This document shows positions 45,999-57,972 of a DNA stretch of 64,000 bases, piece after piece. A model generated the notes under the pieces. It had not been told where the DNA came from. It did no database searches and was given only the letters and a program-made list of their open reading frames with translations. A program made the position numbers and the translations under genes. Positions within the stretch are counted from its first letter, which is position 1; every line of letters begins with the position of its first letter. Source of the DNA: Zingiber officinale (taxonomy: Eukaryota; Streptophyta; Magnoliopsida; Zingiberales; Zingiberaceae); contig NW_024589871.1 in assembly GCF_018446385.1 (NCBI RefSeq), forward strand, positions 186,001-250,000, read 5' to 3'.

Positions 45999-47087
45999 CT
46001 ACGTACACGGTCCACGCTCACGGTCGTCCTCCCTACTATCGTGGTCCCCACCATCGACCAAGTGATCCCCGCACACGATCCTTGCAGTCGCAGCTGCTCC
46101 CACCCTCTTCTCTGCGCACCTCCTCCACGCCCGCACGCACTCCTGCACTCTCTCCGACACCTTACTCCTCACACACCCCCACGCCGCCCACACCGCCAGC
46201 CCTTCCACCACCGCCTCCAGCTCCCCCACCACCTCCCGCATCGCCGGCCTCCGCTCCGCCTTCTCCGACACGCATTTCACCGCCACCCTCAGCATCCTAC
46301 CGACCGCCCTCCTCATGTACTCCGGCAGCGCCACTCTCTCGTCGCAAATCCCGCCACTCCGATTAGCCGCCGCCATCCCCAGAACCCACGCGACTACGGA
46401 CGAAGGATCCCGCTCCACGTCTATCGCCTTCCTCGAGCTGAGGAGCTCCAGCAGCACCACCCCGAAGCTGAACACGTCGTTCTCGGGGCCCAGCTTACCG
46501 GGCTCCGTGTAACAGGGGTCCATGTACCCGATCGTTCCCGCCGGCGGCGGCGGCGTCTCCGAGCGCTCGTCGTCATTGCCAGGCCTCGCCGTGAGTCCGA
46601 AGTCACAGAGCTTCGCGTTCCACTTCCCGTCGAGCAGCACGTTGGCCGACTTGACGTCGCGGTGGACGACCGACGCCGGCGAGGCCTCGTGGAGGTAGAG
46701 GACGGCGCGGGCGATTTGCAGGGCGATGGCGCCGCGCAGGCGCCACTCCGGCGGAGTCGGAGCGGAGTGGATGAGGGCGTGGAGGGAGCCATTGGGAAGG
46801 AATTCCATCACGAGGAGCCTGCAGCTCGCCGGAGCTCGAGTGAAGCCGACGAATTCGACGATGGAGATTGGGGGGTCTCTGAGCGACGCAAGCACGTCGA
46901 TCTCGTTGTTCAGCTTGGCGTGGTTTTGAAGGGATTGGACTCCTCCTGACGGCTTCTTCACTGCTACGATTCGGCCATCTCCGAGCGTGCCTCTGTAGAC
47001 ACTTCCATGGCTTCCTTTCCCGATCAACTGCGAGGGATCGAAGTTTTGGGTCGCGGCTTCAATTTCCTCGTAGCTCAGCTCCTTCAT
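45999..47087 (-). CDS. Receptor-like cytoplasmic kinase, At3g51990-like
   Basis: A single exon of 362 codons, very GC-rich. A full protein kinase domain starts almost at the N-terminus. The Gly-rich loop GKGSHGSVYRG is at 23-33, the catalytic Lys at 44 (VAVKK), HRDVKSANVLL from 142 and DFG at 162-164. An activation segment ends in GTIGYMDPCY and the late lobe includes DVFSFGVVLLELL. All catalytic residues are present, so it should be active and of the RD class. There is no signal peptide or membrane segment, so it is cytoplasmic and not a full receptor. Length and layout fit Arabidopsis At3g51990 (CRINKLY4-related RLCK). Substrate and pathway are unknown. The tail after about 300 is Arg/Ala-rich and not conserved. 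The start is the first ATG in frame and gives the canonical ELSYEEIEAATQNF entry to the kinase. Confidence 0.92.
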   Translation of the reverse strand: MKELSYEEIEAATQNFDPSQLIGKGSHGSVYRGTLGDGRIVAVKKPSGGVQSLQNHAKLNNEIDVLASLRDPPISIVEFVGFTRAPASCRLLVMEFLPNGSLHALIHSAPTPPEWRLRGAIALQIARAVLYLHEASPASVVHRDVKSANVLLDGKWNAKLCDFGLTARPGNDDERSETPPPPAGTIGYMDPCYTEPGKLGPENDVFSFGVVLLELLSSRKAIDVERDPSSVVAWVLGMAAANRSGGICDERVALPEYMRRAVGRMLRVAVKCVSEKAERRPAMREVVGELEAVVEGLAVWAAWGCVRSKVSERVQECVRAWRRCAEKRVGAAATARIVCGDHLVDGGDHDSREDDRERGPCT

Positions 47088-48085
47088 TCTTCTTTAACTC
47101 TTCTTCAATCAATTCCCTTTAATTTGTCGTCGACGACTGCTTTAATTAACTCGGTGCACTGAAAGCTGGGAAGAACAATTAACACATAGTGTAATCTAAA
47201 AGAAAAAGTAAAGGAAAAGAAAAGAAAAGCTGAAAGAATAAAGCTCAAAAAGCAATAGAATAAAGAAAGATTGGGAAAAAAGCAGAGGCATCGAACCATT
47301 CTTATATCTCGTGATCAGTTTTATCTGGCAGCATATCTGTTCTTGAATTCTGCACTGACTAATTTAACTGGCTCATGATCAAGACATACATGATCATTTA
47401 AAGGAGGCACTAGGAATGTCTTAATCATGACTGTATCGAACTATATATAATCACATATATATGTAGCTAAACCTTGAATGCTGTGCTCCACTTGTGATGG
47501 GTTGATGTTGAAACTTGAAAGCGTTAGATAGGTGGAAATGCGTTCAGTGACTTTTGTTCTGCAGGCCAACAACAACTGGAGTGGATAATTTTTGTTTTGT
47601 TTTTTCAAAAGTGGCTTTGTGATGATGGCGAACTTTGGTCCCGCGAAGGCCTGCCTGAGCGTGCTTATTGGGAAAACAATCGCGCGCGGTGGAAAAATTT
47701 GGAATGGTTGGTTGCTTGATAAATTACAATACTTGAATGTATTTATGATGAGAGGACGTTGATTACGGAAAGGAAGCTACGCAAAATTCATTAGGTGGGC
47801 AGCGTCCACTCACCTAAAACCTAATGAAAGTGGCCGTCCCTTCAATTAATGAGTCAACTCCCAATTTTAATTGAGTGATCAATAACGTATTTAGCTTGGA
47901 CAAATAAGAAAGGACAAATTAAGAAAAATAATTATAAAATATTTTTTTATCGATTATTTTCTTAGAAAGAAATGAGTCGTTGTCCCAGTTTTCTATTCAA
48001 ACACTCAAACAATACATTTTATATTTTAGTTTTTTTTTTCTGGCGAGGTCCACAAATGTCTTCCCTCCCATTCTATTTTATAAAT
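47088..48085. other. Upstream region of the kinase gene
   Basis: Read on the minus strand this is the likely 5' UTR and promoter of the kinase gene. A purine-rich run (47200-47280) would be a CT-rich leader. No distinct motif is claimed. Confidence 0.45.
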
Positions 48086-48090
48086 ATCTC

Positions 48091-48607
48091 CCTCTCATTC
48101 TATTTTATTATTATTTTTAATTAAAGTATTTTTGATGACTTTTTTATTGTAGTTTTTTTTTTATTTTTTTTAAAATTAATTAAATATGCTTGACTGACAG
48201 ATTAGTCGCTAGGTCCACAAATGTGAAATTTGTATGTCCGTTTAATTTCCAAATATATCATAAATATCTTTCAATTGATTAAATTATAGGGGTGAAAATT
48301 AAATGAATTGTCAAAAGACATCCAAAATGCCCCCATCAGTTGTTTGTCTTTTAATTTCTTCACCCTCTCATTCTATTTTATTTTATTTTTTAAAATTAAA
48401 GTATTTTTTATGGCTTTTCTATTGTAGTTTTTTTTTCTATTTTTTTAAAATTAATTAATTATGCCTGACTAACAGACTAGTCGCTAGTCCACAAATGTGA
48501 AATTTGTATGTCCATTTAATTTCCAAATATATCATAAATATCTTTAAATTGATTAAATTATAGGGGTGAAAATTAAATGAATCATCAAAAGACATCCAAA
48601 ATGCATT
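48091..48607 (+). repeat. Tandem duplication, period 273 bp, AT-rich
   Basis: Two copies, 48091-48363 and 48364-48607, both begin CCTCTCATTCTATTTTATT. Both contain GACT-ACAGA-TAGTCGCTAG, GTCCACAAATGTGAAATTTG and GGGGTGAAAATTAAATGAAT. They differ at few sites, so the duplication is fairly recent. Confidence 0.85.
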
Positions 48608-49316
48608 AAACCCAATAGACTATGAACTAAAAACGTGAGAATAGTTTCTCGGATATTTTTAACCTCAACGAATTAATATATAAATTTTCTTTAATATACA
48701 GTCGACCTAAAAATATTACCGGTGAATCACTTATTATAAGAATTTCTTGATTTCTTGATTTATTTTAGTAGTATACAAAATTTCGATAAAATAAAATTTG
48801 TCATTATCAACTAAAAAAAATGAGAATCATGCCTCCGAGACTTTGCAGACGAATTCTGTAAATTTTGATTAGTAGATTTTGATGGACCCTATATGTAAAT
48901 AGATAGGATCCACTAAAATCAATCAATACTTTTAATGAATCATCGATTCGTAAATTATAGATCAAAATAATCTATCCCAGAGACTTTATTTGTGGATCAG
49001 AAAATTTATCCTTGAGACTTTGATGTATAGTTAAACATTCTAACGATTAATCGAACATATAAAATTTAAATTTCAACTAGGATGTATTATAGAACATTAG
49101 AAATTTTTCTAATAAAATAACAAACCTTACCTCGAATAATGTATTACAAAATAATTTTTCTCTAATAGAATAATAAACCTAGATAAAGCTGGACTTTTCA
49201 ATTTATTTACTAGAGGGGATATGAAATTAATTGGATTGTAAAATACCTAATAAATAAAAAAAAATGAGTGAGAATCATGTTCTCATGTTATGGTACAAAG
49301 ACAGAAGTGTTTTGGT
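48608..49316. other. AT-rich intergenic DNA, nothing recognised
   Basis: No frame or repeat end supported. Confidence 0.5.
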
Positions 49317-49461
49317 CCCCTCGGATGGGTCTAGTAGTTAGCACATGAGGTGTTGTCATCAATGAAATCTGAGGCTCGAATCTCAGTAAAATCGAGTTAA
49401 ATATCTCCCTTATATATTAGTCATTATTTCAAAGATTAGTAGTCGTCCGTGATTTAACTAA
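49317..49461 (+). mobile_element. Au-like tRNA-derived SINE, 3' truncated
   Basis: It starts CCCTCGGATGGGTCTAGTAG, with an A-box-like TAGTAGTTAGCAC. GTTGTCATCAATGAAATCTG and a B-box GGCTCGAATCTC (49373-49384) follow, and then ATCTCCCTTATATATTAGTC. The order and wording match the Au SINE family of plants. The 3' end after GTCCGTGATTTA is missing. A fuller copy lies at 61923-62097. Confidence 0.8.
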
Positions 49462-49469
49462 GAGCATGC

Positions 49470-51960
49470 CAAAATGACATGGTATTATCCAGATTTAGTG
49501 GTTTTCAGAGAAGAAATTAAAAATGGGAACAACAACATTTTGGCATTGTTAGAAGATTTGTCCGGCGGTAACCCTAGACATCAAACAAGCATTTTATATC
49601 GAATCGTTTGATATTCCTCTTTTTTTTTTTTTTTTTCTCGGAATACAGGTCTGTGGATCCTCGTCGTGGTTTCCGCTCTGGGCGATGGGAGGAGGGCAAT
49701 GGTTTTGGCAAGGCTACAGACTGCAGCAGTGCTCTCCGGAAGGGAAAGGCCGGAGAACTGAAACATTGATGACGTTCCAATGGCTGCTGATGAAGATCGA
49801 GGAATGGGCATGACCTGGTGATGCTGTTCTGGATGGATGCGGTAATATTCTCAGTCTTTGGTCGTTTACTTTATCTATGCTATATTCCTTAGAACAACCT
49901 CCATTGTATGTTGTTGGATGTGGAGAGGACTATACATCTATGCATACCACCAAGGAGACTTTTCTCAGTTTGCTCAGATCCATATGAGAATAATGTATCC
50001 CCTTGAGATACCATCTCCATGGCTTAAATGATTAACTTGAATTGTACTCATCTCCTTTATGAAAATTGGAAATTAAAGCAGATCCTCTGCTGCTGGCCTT
50101 GTGGAAGTCTCTATAAACCTTAGCCAACTCCAAAAATCACGGAACTTGGCTAAGAAAGTAGTTTGGTTAACGTGTCTGCCTGAAATATAACAACACCTTA
50201 ATTGCTGGCTTCTTTTGTGAAGTGGAAGTGAATATCAACATACTTTGTCCTCTTGTTTTTTTATATCTGATTGATCATAAAGATGGGACTTTGGCTGTTT
50301 GCAACGACTTGACTTTCTCCTTTGATCTTCTTTCATTAGATTGCTTAGCTATATCCCATCATTTAAAACATTGAGTGACTTTCCCTCCTTAAAATGAGTT
50401 AGGATTACATTGGGTGACTCCTTAATGTCTTCTTAGCTTCACTTTGTTTCCTTCCATCAAATAATCTCACCTTCTCTGTTCCTGAGAATTTAATCCTACT
50501 AGCCACCTTGATCTTCCCAAATTCTTACATTTCATGTTCAAAATCGTAATCTAATATTAAAAAAAAAAGAACGATGCAAGAGCTATCCAGAGATAACCTT
50601 ACATCCCAATTGTCACTCTTAATGAAGGATTAGTTTTTTGTTTAGCTTACAAAAAAAAGGCCTTAGGTAGGATACCCTTTGGTTTTAATGGGGAGAAGGG
50701 ACAACATCACTCAAATGACTTGTCAGTTTTTTGTTAGTAACCAACCTTTTCTTGATAATATATGAAATAGAAGGGACCTTTCACTCTTAACTGATGAGAG
50801 TTAGTGTAGTCGGGCCAACGGGAGTGTTGCCCTATGCAATGGGACCAAGGATATGTCATGAGCAATAAGATGAGTGCAACAATGATTGCAAGATTTTGCG
50901 TGAAAACAAAGAATGGCATGATAATTGACTCCATGCATCTAGAAGCATAGGTAGAGCATAATTATTGGTGTCCTACTGATACATTAGTAAGAGACAGGAC
51001 TATTCAAAGAGGTTAATTGGATAGAGGGGCAAAACCACTTAAGTTCTTAACCGAGTGATTGCATATAGGATTGTTTAGGTAACTTGTTAGAAAAAAGACT
51101 TAGCATGCTCAAAAACTAGGAACAAACAATCAAATCTCTCCTTCAATGCAGAAAAATATTATTAAGTCAATCCTGCATAATTTATTGTTTCTAGTAGTTC
51201 TAATGTTTCTATTTGTTTACTACTTACCAGGAGACCATATGTAGTCATTTAAATTTATCCCCAACATGATAGTGGTAAAAGAAATTATATTCAACTCATG
51301 ATCCTGAGTGTTGAAATGTTTTGTTTCAACCCCTAATAGAAATTAGCATTGAACTGATATTGGCTATTTGTAGGTATGCTGCCCTTGCTGACATAGTTTT
51401 AGCATTAGTGGATTAGTTGCCTTGTCTCAAGCGAAATCAACTAGTACTAGGTGTGGTATGAGGGAAAGGTTGGGGGGTTACAATGATAGGAAAGTTGAGG
51501 AATGCCAATGCAGTGGAGGGAGATATGTAGGAAACATCAATGAAGGACACATTGTAAAGGACAATGGCTAGAGGGGAAGGACATAGCACAACGTTAGAGG
51601 TGGAGATGGGGAGAATTGGTTTAGGGTTGATCAAGTTTATTTTATAATTATATTAAATATTATAAAATTAATATTTTGGTTCATCGAATTTAATATAAAT
51701 TATAAGTTGATTAAATTTAACTAATATGATTTATTACTTTTGAAATTTAATTAATTATATAAATTTACAATTTTAATATACCCATATTTATCTAAGTAGT
51801 TAAATTTAAAGTTGGTATTGTACCGACATCATTGCACTCTCTCTATGAATGGATATCCTGATCTGGAATGATACATTGCTTTCTAGATAATACTCAGTTT
51901 ACTATTGAGAGAATTAAAATAAATGATATTAATTGAACAAATGAATTGTACGGTACACAA
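49470..51960. other. Intergenic DNA with decayed Copia pol fragments
   Basis: 49640-49815 has higher GC and short frames on both strands but no recognised domain. A Copia RNase H-like piece lies at 50130-50330. The rest has scattered short frames without support. Confidence 0.4.
50130..50330 (-). pseudogene. Fragment of a Copia-type pol (RNase H end)
   Basis: The minus strand carries text like RTKYVDIHFHFTKE followed by an ADTLTK-like phrase, the conserved end of Copia RNase H. It is a short isolated fossil fragment, broken, with no LTRs seen around it. Confidence 0.45.
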
Positions 51961-51967
51961 ATTACTC

Positions 51968-54900
51968 TTACAGTATTTTAAGAAGTCTTAGGTTACTTTG
52001 AAATTCTTCCCCAATATGAGAGCCACATTTTACAAACACAGCTGGGTAGCCAATGGGAGCATCAACCCAGGCTTCATGCCCTTGTATATTCCCTGAATGA
52101 TTGAAAGGCCTGGTGAAGATCTTTCCACTCCAAATGTGTTGCCAGGAGCATCCATCTGTTGTAGGGAAATAAACCTTGACCTCCTTTTTGGCTTTGTCAA
52201 GTACAGGTGCTACCATTATCTCTGTCCCGACTAAAAACTGCTCATATGTCAAACTTTGTACATGCTTGTCATCTGGATAATGTAGGAACAAATGTCTGAC
52301 AACAGGCAAGCCTCTCTGAGCTGCTTCCTGATAAAGCTCATGAAGAGGATCGCATTAGAATTTAGATATAGATTGAAAGGAACATTTCTTGCATCATCTA
52401 ACTATATGGGAAGAGACCTTACCTTTACTAGTTGGATTCGGTAAAACTTCCAAGCTTTGTAGATTTTGGCACAACGAGCAAAATGAGATAATGTGTTGTC
52501 GTTCTTGTAGAACTGACAATTTGAGGCTGGCTTGTTTCCCTGCACATGCTAACCTGCATCAGTATTGCTTGGACTTATTGGTGGAGTGAGTTTCCTTATA
52601 GCTTAAACTTGTGATGCTTACTTCATGTGTTCTGAATACTACACTGAATGCGTTTAGTTCCATCCAACGAATGAGAAGTTCCTCACTTCTCTGATACCTG
52701 ATAATAGGTATGTCTACTGCACAGTAGCCTCCTATATCACTATGATTGAAGGCAAAACCTGAAATTCCACTACTGAGCAAGCCTGTTATACTGCTTTTTA
52801 TTCCATCATTGGCTTGCCAACTTACCATTTGATCACCTTCCCAAAATAGCATAGCCCATTTGGGACTACCTCTAAAACCTGCACGCATGAAAAAGACCAG
52901 GCTTTCTTCTGGGTCTCTCCCATTAGTATCATTGTCTGATCTCCACTCATCCACAAATTCCTTATTGACCTTGGCCCAAAGTTCAGGATACCTGTTATGA
53001 GCTTGAATAGGATCTTCATCTACGTGAAAAGTAGATGCAGTTGGTCAGTTGGCATGTTGAAAGATTAAGTGAAATCAAAGTAATGATATATTAATCATAT
53101 ATAATGCATGTCCAACCATTTGGTAAGTCTACTTGGAAGTTATTCTGTCATTGAACTATATGCAACTATTATGATAAACGAACATCACAAGTACCTGCAT
53201 ACAGGTAAGCATCTAAAGGCAATCCTTCACCAAAATCTGCCATCCAGCCCCTAATTCCAGTATCCACCATTTCATGAAGAATCTTCTTGAACCAACTGCT
53301 TGCTTTTGGGTGGGTAAAGTCCAACATTCCGACATCAAAAGCTGTATTTGGTATCATGTATGTTCTGCCAGCTTTGTCTTTGACTAAAATATCTAATCTC
53401 TTTGCTTCTTCAAACAGGTCTTTGTGTTTGTTTGGTTTTTCATCAGTCTGCAAGTTATCTCATTTTTCAGGGAACTAATAAATGAATGTGTTACTTGTTT
53501 GAGTAGACTGAGTAAGCAAGTGATCTACCGGAACAAGGCAAGGATTGCAGTATGTCATCACTCTAATATCATGAGCACGAAAATCATCTATTAGCTCTCT
53601 CCATCCGGCATAATGGCATTCATCAACTTCCCAATTCCACCAAAGTTGTGACCCAATTACAGTTTCTCTCTTGCCGACCCAATCCTGCAAGATGATCATC
53701 TAACTTTTAATCAACATCATGAAAAAAAATATGAAGCCGTGTCGTTTTAAGGCAATTAGTTTTTAATGTTTAATTACTAATATTCATCACCCCATTAAAA
53801 GTTCCAGCTTGTCATTAGTGATTATTCTAATTTATCTTGTGTTTCTCTTAATTTGAACATATGTCCGTGAATATTCAAATCTAAAGCTAAAATCTTTATT
53901 AGTATGTCAGTGTATCAAATATGCAGTAGTGGTCTAGTAAAGAGTTCATGTCGAATAGTATCAAATTTAATCTAGTAATCCTTTCTAAGCAAGATCTGTC
54001 TGTGTCTAAAATCCAAATTTCTCAAATAGATTTGAGTTGGTCAAATGATTCAACTTCTTTATGGATTGTGATTAGTACAATTCCAAGCTATACAGCTTGA
54101 ATATAATTCTGCGAATACATATTTAATCAACTTCACTATTCAAATGAATTGTGATAAATCATCTCCCTTCCTAAAGATCTTGACAGAGTACACTAATTTT
54201 ATTATTCATTGGAGTGAGTATGTGTTAGTTTAGGAGGAATTATTCCTCAATGAATAACCCTAGGTAGCCCCCACAATCTTATCATTGATATTATGAAACA
54301 TACAAGGATACCCGTCTGACATATATTACCCACAGGTTAAGATAAACTTCCTCGACCTCTGTTGTCAAATTTATGGTTCTATTACTTACAACTTCTTCTC
54401 ATCTCCAAAGGAATCTTCTGTGTTTGTTGTTTGTTTGTTTATATATGGCTGTGCACGTTTCCAACCTAGATGATGATGTCTTGATTGAACTCATTGATAG
54501 TGTAACCTGGCTGAGTCTGAACTTTTAAAGTTGTCTTGAGAATTATATGTACTTCTTTTAAGAATAAAGTGAGCATACTTTATTAGCAATTCAATCACCT
54601 GCAACCAAAATGCTGAAATTGGAACATCATATTGTTGTAATTGATCCCATACTGTGTGGACAGCTTTCGTGCCTCCCTGCATGCCAACAACAGCTCCAGA
54701 AATGATCCAGTTTGGAAGTATGGGGGGTCTTCCTATCGTCTCTGTGTAAAGCTCAAGGAGCTCAACAGGTGAATTTCCATTCAGTATTCTTCCCTGAGCA
54801 CAATTTCCATGTATCTATAATAAAAATAAGAATAAATTGTCACTGCTCAGAAAGCCAAATGGTCACGATTGTAACCATGAACAAAGGATTGCTCATTTAG

Positions 54901-56381
54901 GACAGAAGATATGAAGTTTATTTATGGATCATATATATTGCTTACTTGCAAGAAACAAAGAATTTAACTAACTCACTGCTCATGTGGTTTCACTTTATTC
55001 CCCTAAAACAATTTTCATTTCTTTGCAAAGATAACAAGAAGCTTGCTAATAAATAAGATTTATCATTGAAAAACAAAAACTCAACTCTGGCATAGATAAT
55101 GGTTTTGTGAGCATGCTACCAATATATTAAAAGTGTCATAGATGTTTTCAGGTTCAACTACCTCAATCTGTATCCTGTCAACCTTTGTGAGATCAAAAAC
55201 TGAGTAATTGTACCCTTCAAGGTAAAGGGATTTCATTCTTGAGGTAATGTAGAAAGGAGAAGGAGCATAAGTTGTACTCCAGTCACCTCCTGATCTGACG
55301 ATGTAAAAAGTAGAACTTATAATTCTGTGATTCCATTTCATGACAATACTGCAGCAAATTATGGCTGGTAGTAGTACCTGTAACTAACCAAATTGGCAGC
55401 AAAGGTGATAGGCTGATCTCCTCGTCCTATACCTTGTTCCTGCACCAGAATTGGCACCCTCTTTCCTTTGAACTCGACATGGGAAAACTGCTCACCGAAA
55501 CCATAAAACCTCTCATCTTTATCGCTTGCATATGTGATGAAAACTTTGTTGAACTCGGTGATAATTCCCTTCTTTCCCTCTTGTTCATCATGCGATGAAA
55601 GTGCAACAAAACCTTTATTACTTGACATACAGGTGAGCCACTGGCACCTCATTCGAATTAATTTCCACCTGGAGATCTTTATACTCGTTTTGTAAATGAT
55701 GCCAGGACTGCATTTCTGATCGAATTCGCCAAACTTGAGATGAAACCCAATTTGATTCTTACTCTTTTGCTCAAGCAGAAACCAATACCTTGCAACAAGT
55801 GAAGATTTCCTGGAACAACCAAATCTCAATCTTTTCTTCCCCAAGTTCTTCTTAGCAGTTGAGTTAGTCTTTTGATTGAAGACCCTTCCCGCGATCATCA
55901 GAATAGGGAATTTTGATTCCTCTACCAACTCACGAATGTCTTCATTGCTTGAATTTGGAAACCCAGATGTGAGAAAAATATCGCTAGGCTTCTTTTGAAT
56001 GTCCGTCTCATGAATAACTCTTATTTCTTCTATTGTCTGGTGCTTGCAGATGAAATAAGCATCACCGTCATGGATAACAAAGGAACCTCTGCTTTCCTCG
56101 GCATGACTTTGAACTGCTGCCGCCGAAATAAACGCCTCTCCAGGGATTGTAGACCATACGCTTCGGCTCGGCTGAGTTCGGTGTGAGATTGAAAGATGGC
56201 CACCATTTCTTGCGCTCCAAGAAAGCTGGAAGTCCTGCCCAATACAAAAACTCTGGTCTTGCAACAGCTTGTCCGAATCGAAATAGAGGCTTCCATGGAT
56301 GAAAGGCAGGCGCTTAGGGGTGGAAGGGAAGGGGTTGTTGATGTGCCTGTGATGCTTCTGGGAGACCTTCAACCCTGCCAT
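51968..56381 (-). CDS. GH31 glycosidase, YihQ (sulfoquinovosidase)-like
   Basis: Eight exons on the minus strand (56381-55378, 55294-55162, 54814-54599, 53684-53529, 53447-53195, 53019-52622, 52539-52423, 52327-51968) join in phase with GT-AG borders into 878 residues. A long N-terminal beta region ends with FYGFGEQFSHVEFKGKRVP. The GH31 barrel carries WLQDWVGKRET (449-459), matching the QDWSGIR segment that grips the sulfonate in YihQ. The nucleophile in GWMADFGEGLP is Asp about 574, and the acid/base in FNHSDIGGY is Asp about 682. GLPVVRHLFLHYPDD and ending PIGYPAVF also match YihQ closely. The bacterial enzyme frees sulfoquinovose from sulfolipid head groups; by inference this one acts in sulfolipid turnover. 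No signal peptide is evident. Start: the ATG at 56381 is the first in the frame. Family certain; substrate inferred. Confidence 0.92.
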
Positions 56382-57972
56382 GGTCGAGCAATTGGGAGGT
56401 GATGACACCAATCCCTATTGATCGAAAAGATTCAGAGATTCAACTGCATATTTTTCAATTCTATCTGGTTCTGGATACACTGGCACGCTGGACCGTGTAC
56501 ACATGGAGAATTCTTACACCACGCCCTCGGCAAATTCTAAGCTTCTCGCCGGCGATAACGATGAGTTGTGGGGAAAAGCAAGACCTGGTTTTTTCATATT
56601 GTTAGATCTGTTTATTACAGACTTGGTTTTTGTGGATTCAAGTGCTCAAGTTTCGCACGAAGGACTTGGTCAATTTTCACGGTGGAGGATGCTGTGAGCA
56701 CATGGATTCATGAGAATCTAGTTTTGGCATGGGCTCTGACTCTGACCTGGTCAATAAGTTTGAAAATCTAATTGTGGATCTGCGTGCGTACAGTTGGTAG
56801 CTGAAACTTTGTACGAGAAGATGGAGAAATCTGACCTTCGGAGGACCATTTGTGTTCTGCACGTGTGCCTGTATCACATCCAAACACCAAGAAACCAACT
56901 AATTGCCCTCCCCTTCAATTGATGGCTATGCAATGCAACAGACAAGTTATAAAAGTTACATATGAAGTTGGTATCCGAACGGCTTGTGCTAGATTCTGTG
57001 GATCTATATAGATGCGTTTCCGGCGTCCTACAGAGCTGGATCTTTAGAATGAGAATTGCAGCCAGATTTATATGGGTCAAGCCATGATTTATATGCAGCC
57101 AGATTCTGTGAAAGCTTTTGATGTGCATGAATTGTAGAGTTGTCAAAATGGGTCTATTCAGATCGTTTTATTAGCGTGCTGGATCAGGTTCAACCTGGCA
57201 TATCACAACTCCGTATAGCCTGTGACTCTAGGTCGGCCGCCCTACATTGGCCCGGCCTAAATGTACGTGTTTAGATGTTAAATATTTAAAGTTACGGTTA
57301 AAATCAAGATTTGTTAAATATTTAATATTACGGTTAAAACTAGATTTGTCAATAATTTTTAATTTTGTAGATTTGACCAACAATTTTTATTTTTATTTTT
57401 ATTTTTTGTATATCAAAGCTAAATTTTATTATTTTTAATTTTTTACGTGTTAAAGTTAAATTTTGTGATAATTTTAATTTTTTCCTATTAAAGATATATT
57501 TGGTTGGTAATTTTTATTTATTTTTTTATTAAAATTTGAGCTATAATTTTTTACTTTTATTTTTTATTGACTGACCAAAATAATTTATATATTTTTTTAA
57601 AAAAATATTTTTTGAAAGTCCAAAACATATTTAATATTGCATTATTATTTCTATCTAAATTTTTTTTTTTTTCAGTTTTTTTTTTGCTCCTTCATCCTCA
57701 GTTTTATATTGTTATTATTGTGCTCTTGTTTCTCCACTAGCTACCATACACATTTTTTTTATATATAATTCACCGTTAAATATTTTTGTTTAAATAATTT
57801 TGATTGATAATTTATCGGAATTAAAATTGATAAAAAGTAGTTTGATGCACAAAGCTCCTATTAATACGGGCTCTCGGAGAAGGGTCTATTATACATAATT
57901 GCTATATTCACTACTTGAACATGTTATTTTTAGGTCACACAATAATAATTTTATTGTTACATCAAAATTTCT
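56382..57972. other. GH31 upstream region, then very AT-rich DNA
   Basis: 56382-57240 holds the probable promoter and 5' UTR of the GH31 gene (minus strand). 57250-57960 is T-rich low-complexity DNA with loose repeats of AATTTTTTA(T/C)-type text. No other gene. Confidence 0.45.

Noticed and set aside
46041-46949. 302-codon plus-strand frame opposite the kinase gene
   Set aside because: It is the antisense of a very GC-rich kinase exon; its His/Pro/Arg-rich product has no domain, while the minus strand has all kinase motifs.
49581-49811. Overlapping minus-strand frames of 68-76 codons near 49.6-49.8 kb
   Set aside because: GC-rich patch with no domain and a poly-Lys end from a T-run; neither strand gives a convincing exon.
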